Shown piece after piece: positions 13,701-13,701 of a stretch of 13,701 nucleotides of DNA. The DNA lies in assembly GCA_023428085.1 (NCBI GenBank), contig JAEYZK010000388.1:1-13701 (forward strand), in the 5' to 3' direction. Numbering within the stretch: the stretch's first letter is position 1; each line of letters begins with the position of its first letter. The notes under the pieces were generated by a model. That model was not told where the DNA came from. It searched no databases and saw only the letters and a list, made by a program, of their open reading frames with translations. The position numbers and the translations under genes are program-made. The DNA is from Pseudomonadota bacterium. GTDB lineage: Bacteria; Myxococcota; Myxococcia; Myxococcales; Anaeromyxobacteraceae.

Positions 13701-13701
13701 C

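Noticed and set aside
1..13701. CRISPR arrays, tRNA or rRNA genes, insertion sequences, prophage or defence genes
   Set aside because: No regularly spaced repeats, no tRNA-like cloverleaf with a CCA end, no transposase or integrase motifs, and no defence-system domains were seen; the window reads as a metabolic locus.

Overview
The window is very GC-rich and uses almost only G or C at third codon positions. It encodes a TolC-type outer-membrane factor and an exported sugar-binding protein, so the host is Gram-negative. The composition would fit an Anaeromyxobacter-like member of the Myxococcota, but that assignment is inferred from composition and gene style, not from a marker gene.

Layout. 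At the left edge is the 3' part of a plus-strand TolC-family efflux gene (2-1141). The rest, 1119-12194, is one minus-strand block of nine closely spaced protein genes plus one doubtful 37-codon ORF. In transcription order they are: FGGY kinase (XylB-like), zinc-type polyol dehydrogenase (GatD-like), CUT2 ABC transporter (ATPase, permease, binding protein), GatZ/KbaZ-family protein (PF08013), FucU-type mutarotase, aldo/keto reductase, the doubtful short ORF, and a rhamnulokinase-like FGGY protein. A divergent plus-strand LacI-family regulator (12484-13599) sits at the head. Most gaps in the block are under 60 bp, with overlaps of 4 and 7 bp. The exceptions are 196 bp before the rhamnulokinase-like gene and 209 bp of hairpin-rich DNA between the binding-protein gene and gatZ. 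A sigma70-like promoter (TTGACG, 18 bp, TAGAGT) lies just upstream of the first gene.

How the genes may work together. This looks like a LacI-controlled uptake and catabolism locus for a sugar or sugar alcohol. The established precedent is the galactitol/D-altritol route of Agrobacterium tumefaciens. There a PF00107 dehydrogenase makes D-tagatose, a kinase makes tagatose 6-phosphate, and a PF08013 protein epimerises this at C-4 to fructose 6-phosphate. The dehydrogenase and PF08013 protein are both here, there is no visible GatY/KbaY aldolase, and an FGGY kinase stands where a PfkB kinase acts in the precedent. FucU and the aldo/keto reductase act on aldoses, which suggests an aldose-to-polyol-to-ketose branch (for example galactose, galactitol, tagatose). 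That branch is inference.

Three protein-level oddities stand out. The rhamnulokinase-like protein has Ala where the family has its catalytic Asp. The GatD-like enzyme has lost three of four structural-zinc cysteines. The aldo/keto reductase lacks the usual NADPH-binding Lys. No tRNA, rRNA, CRISPR array, insertion sequence or phage gene was seen.
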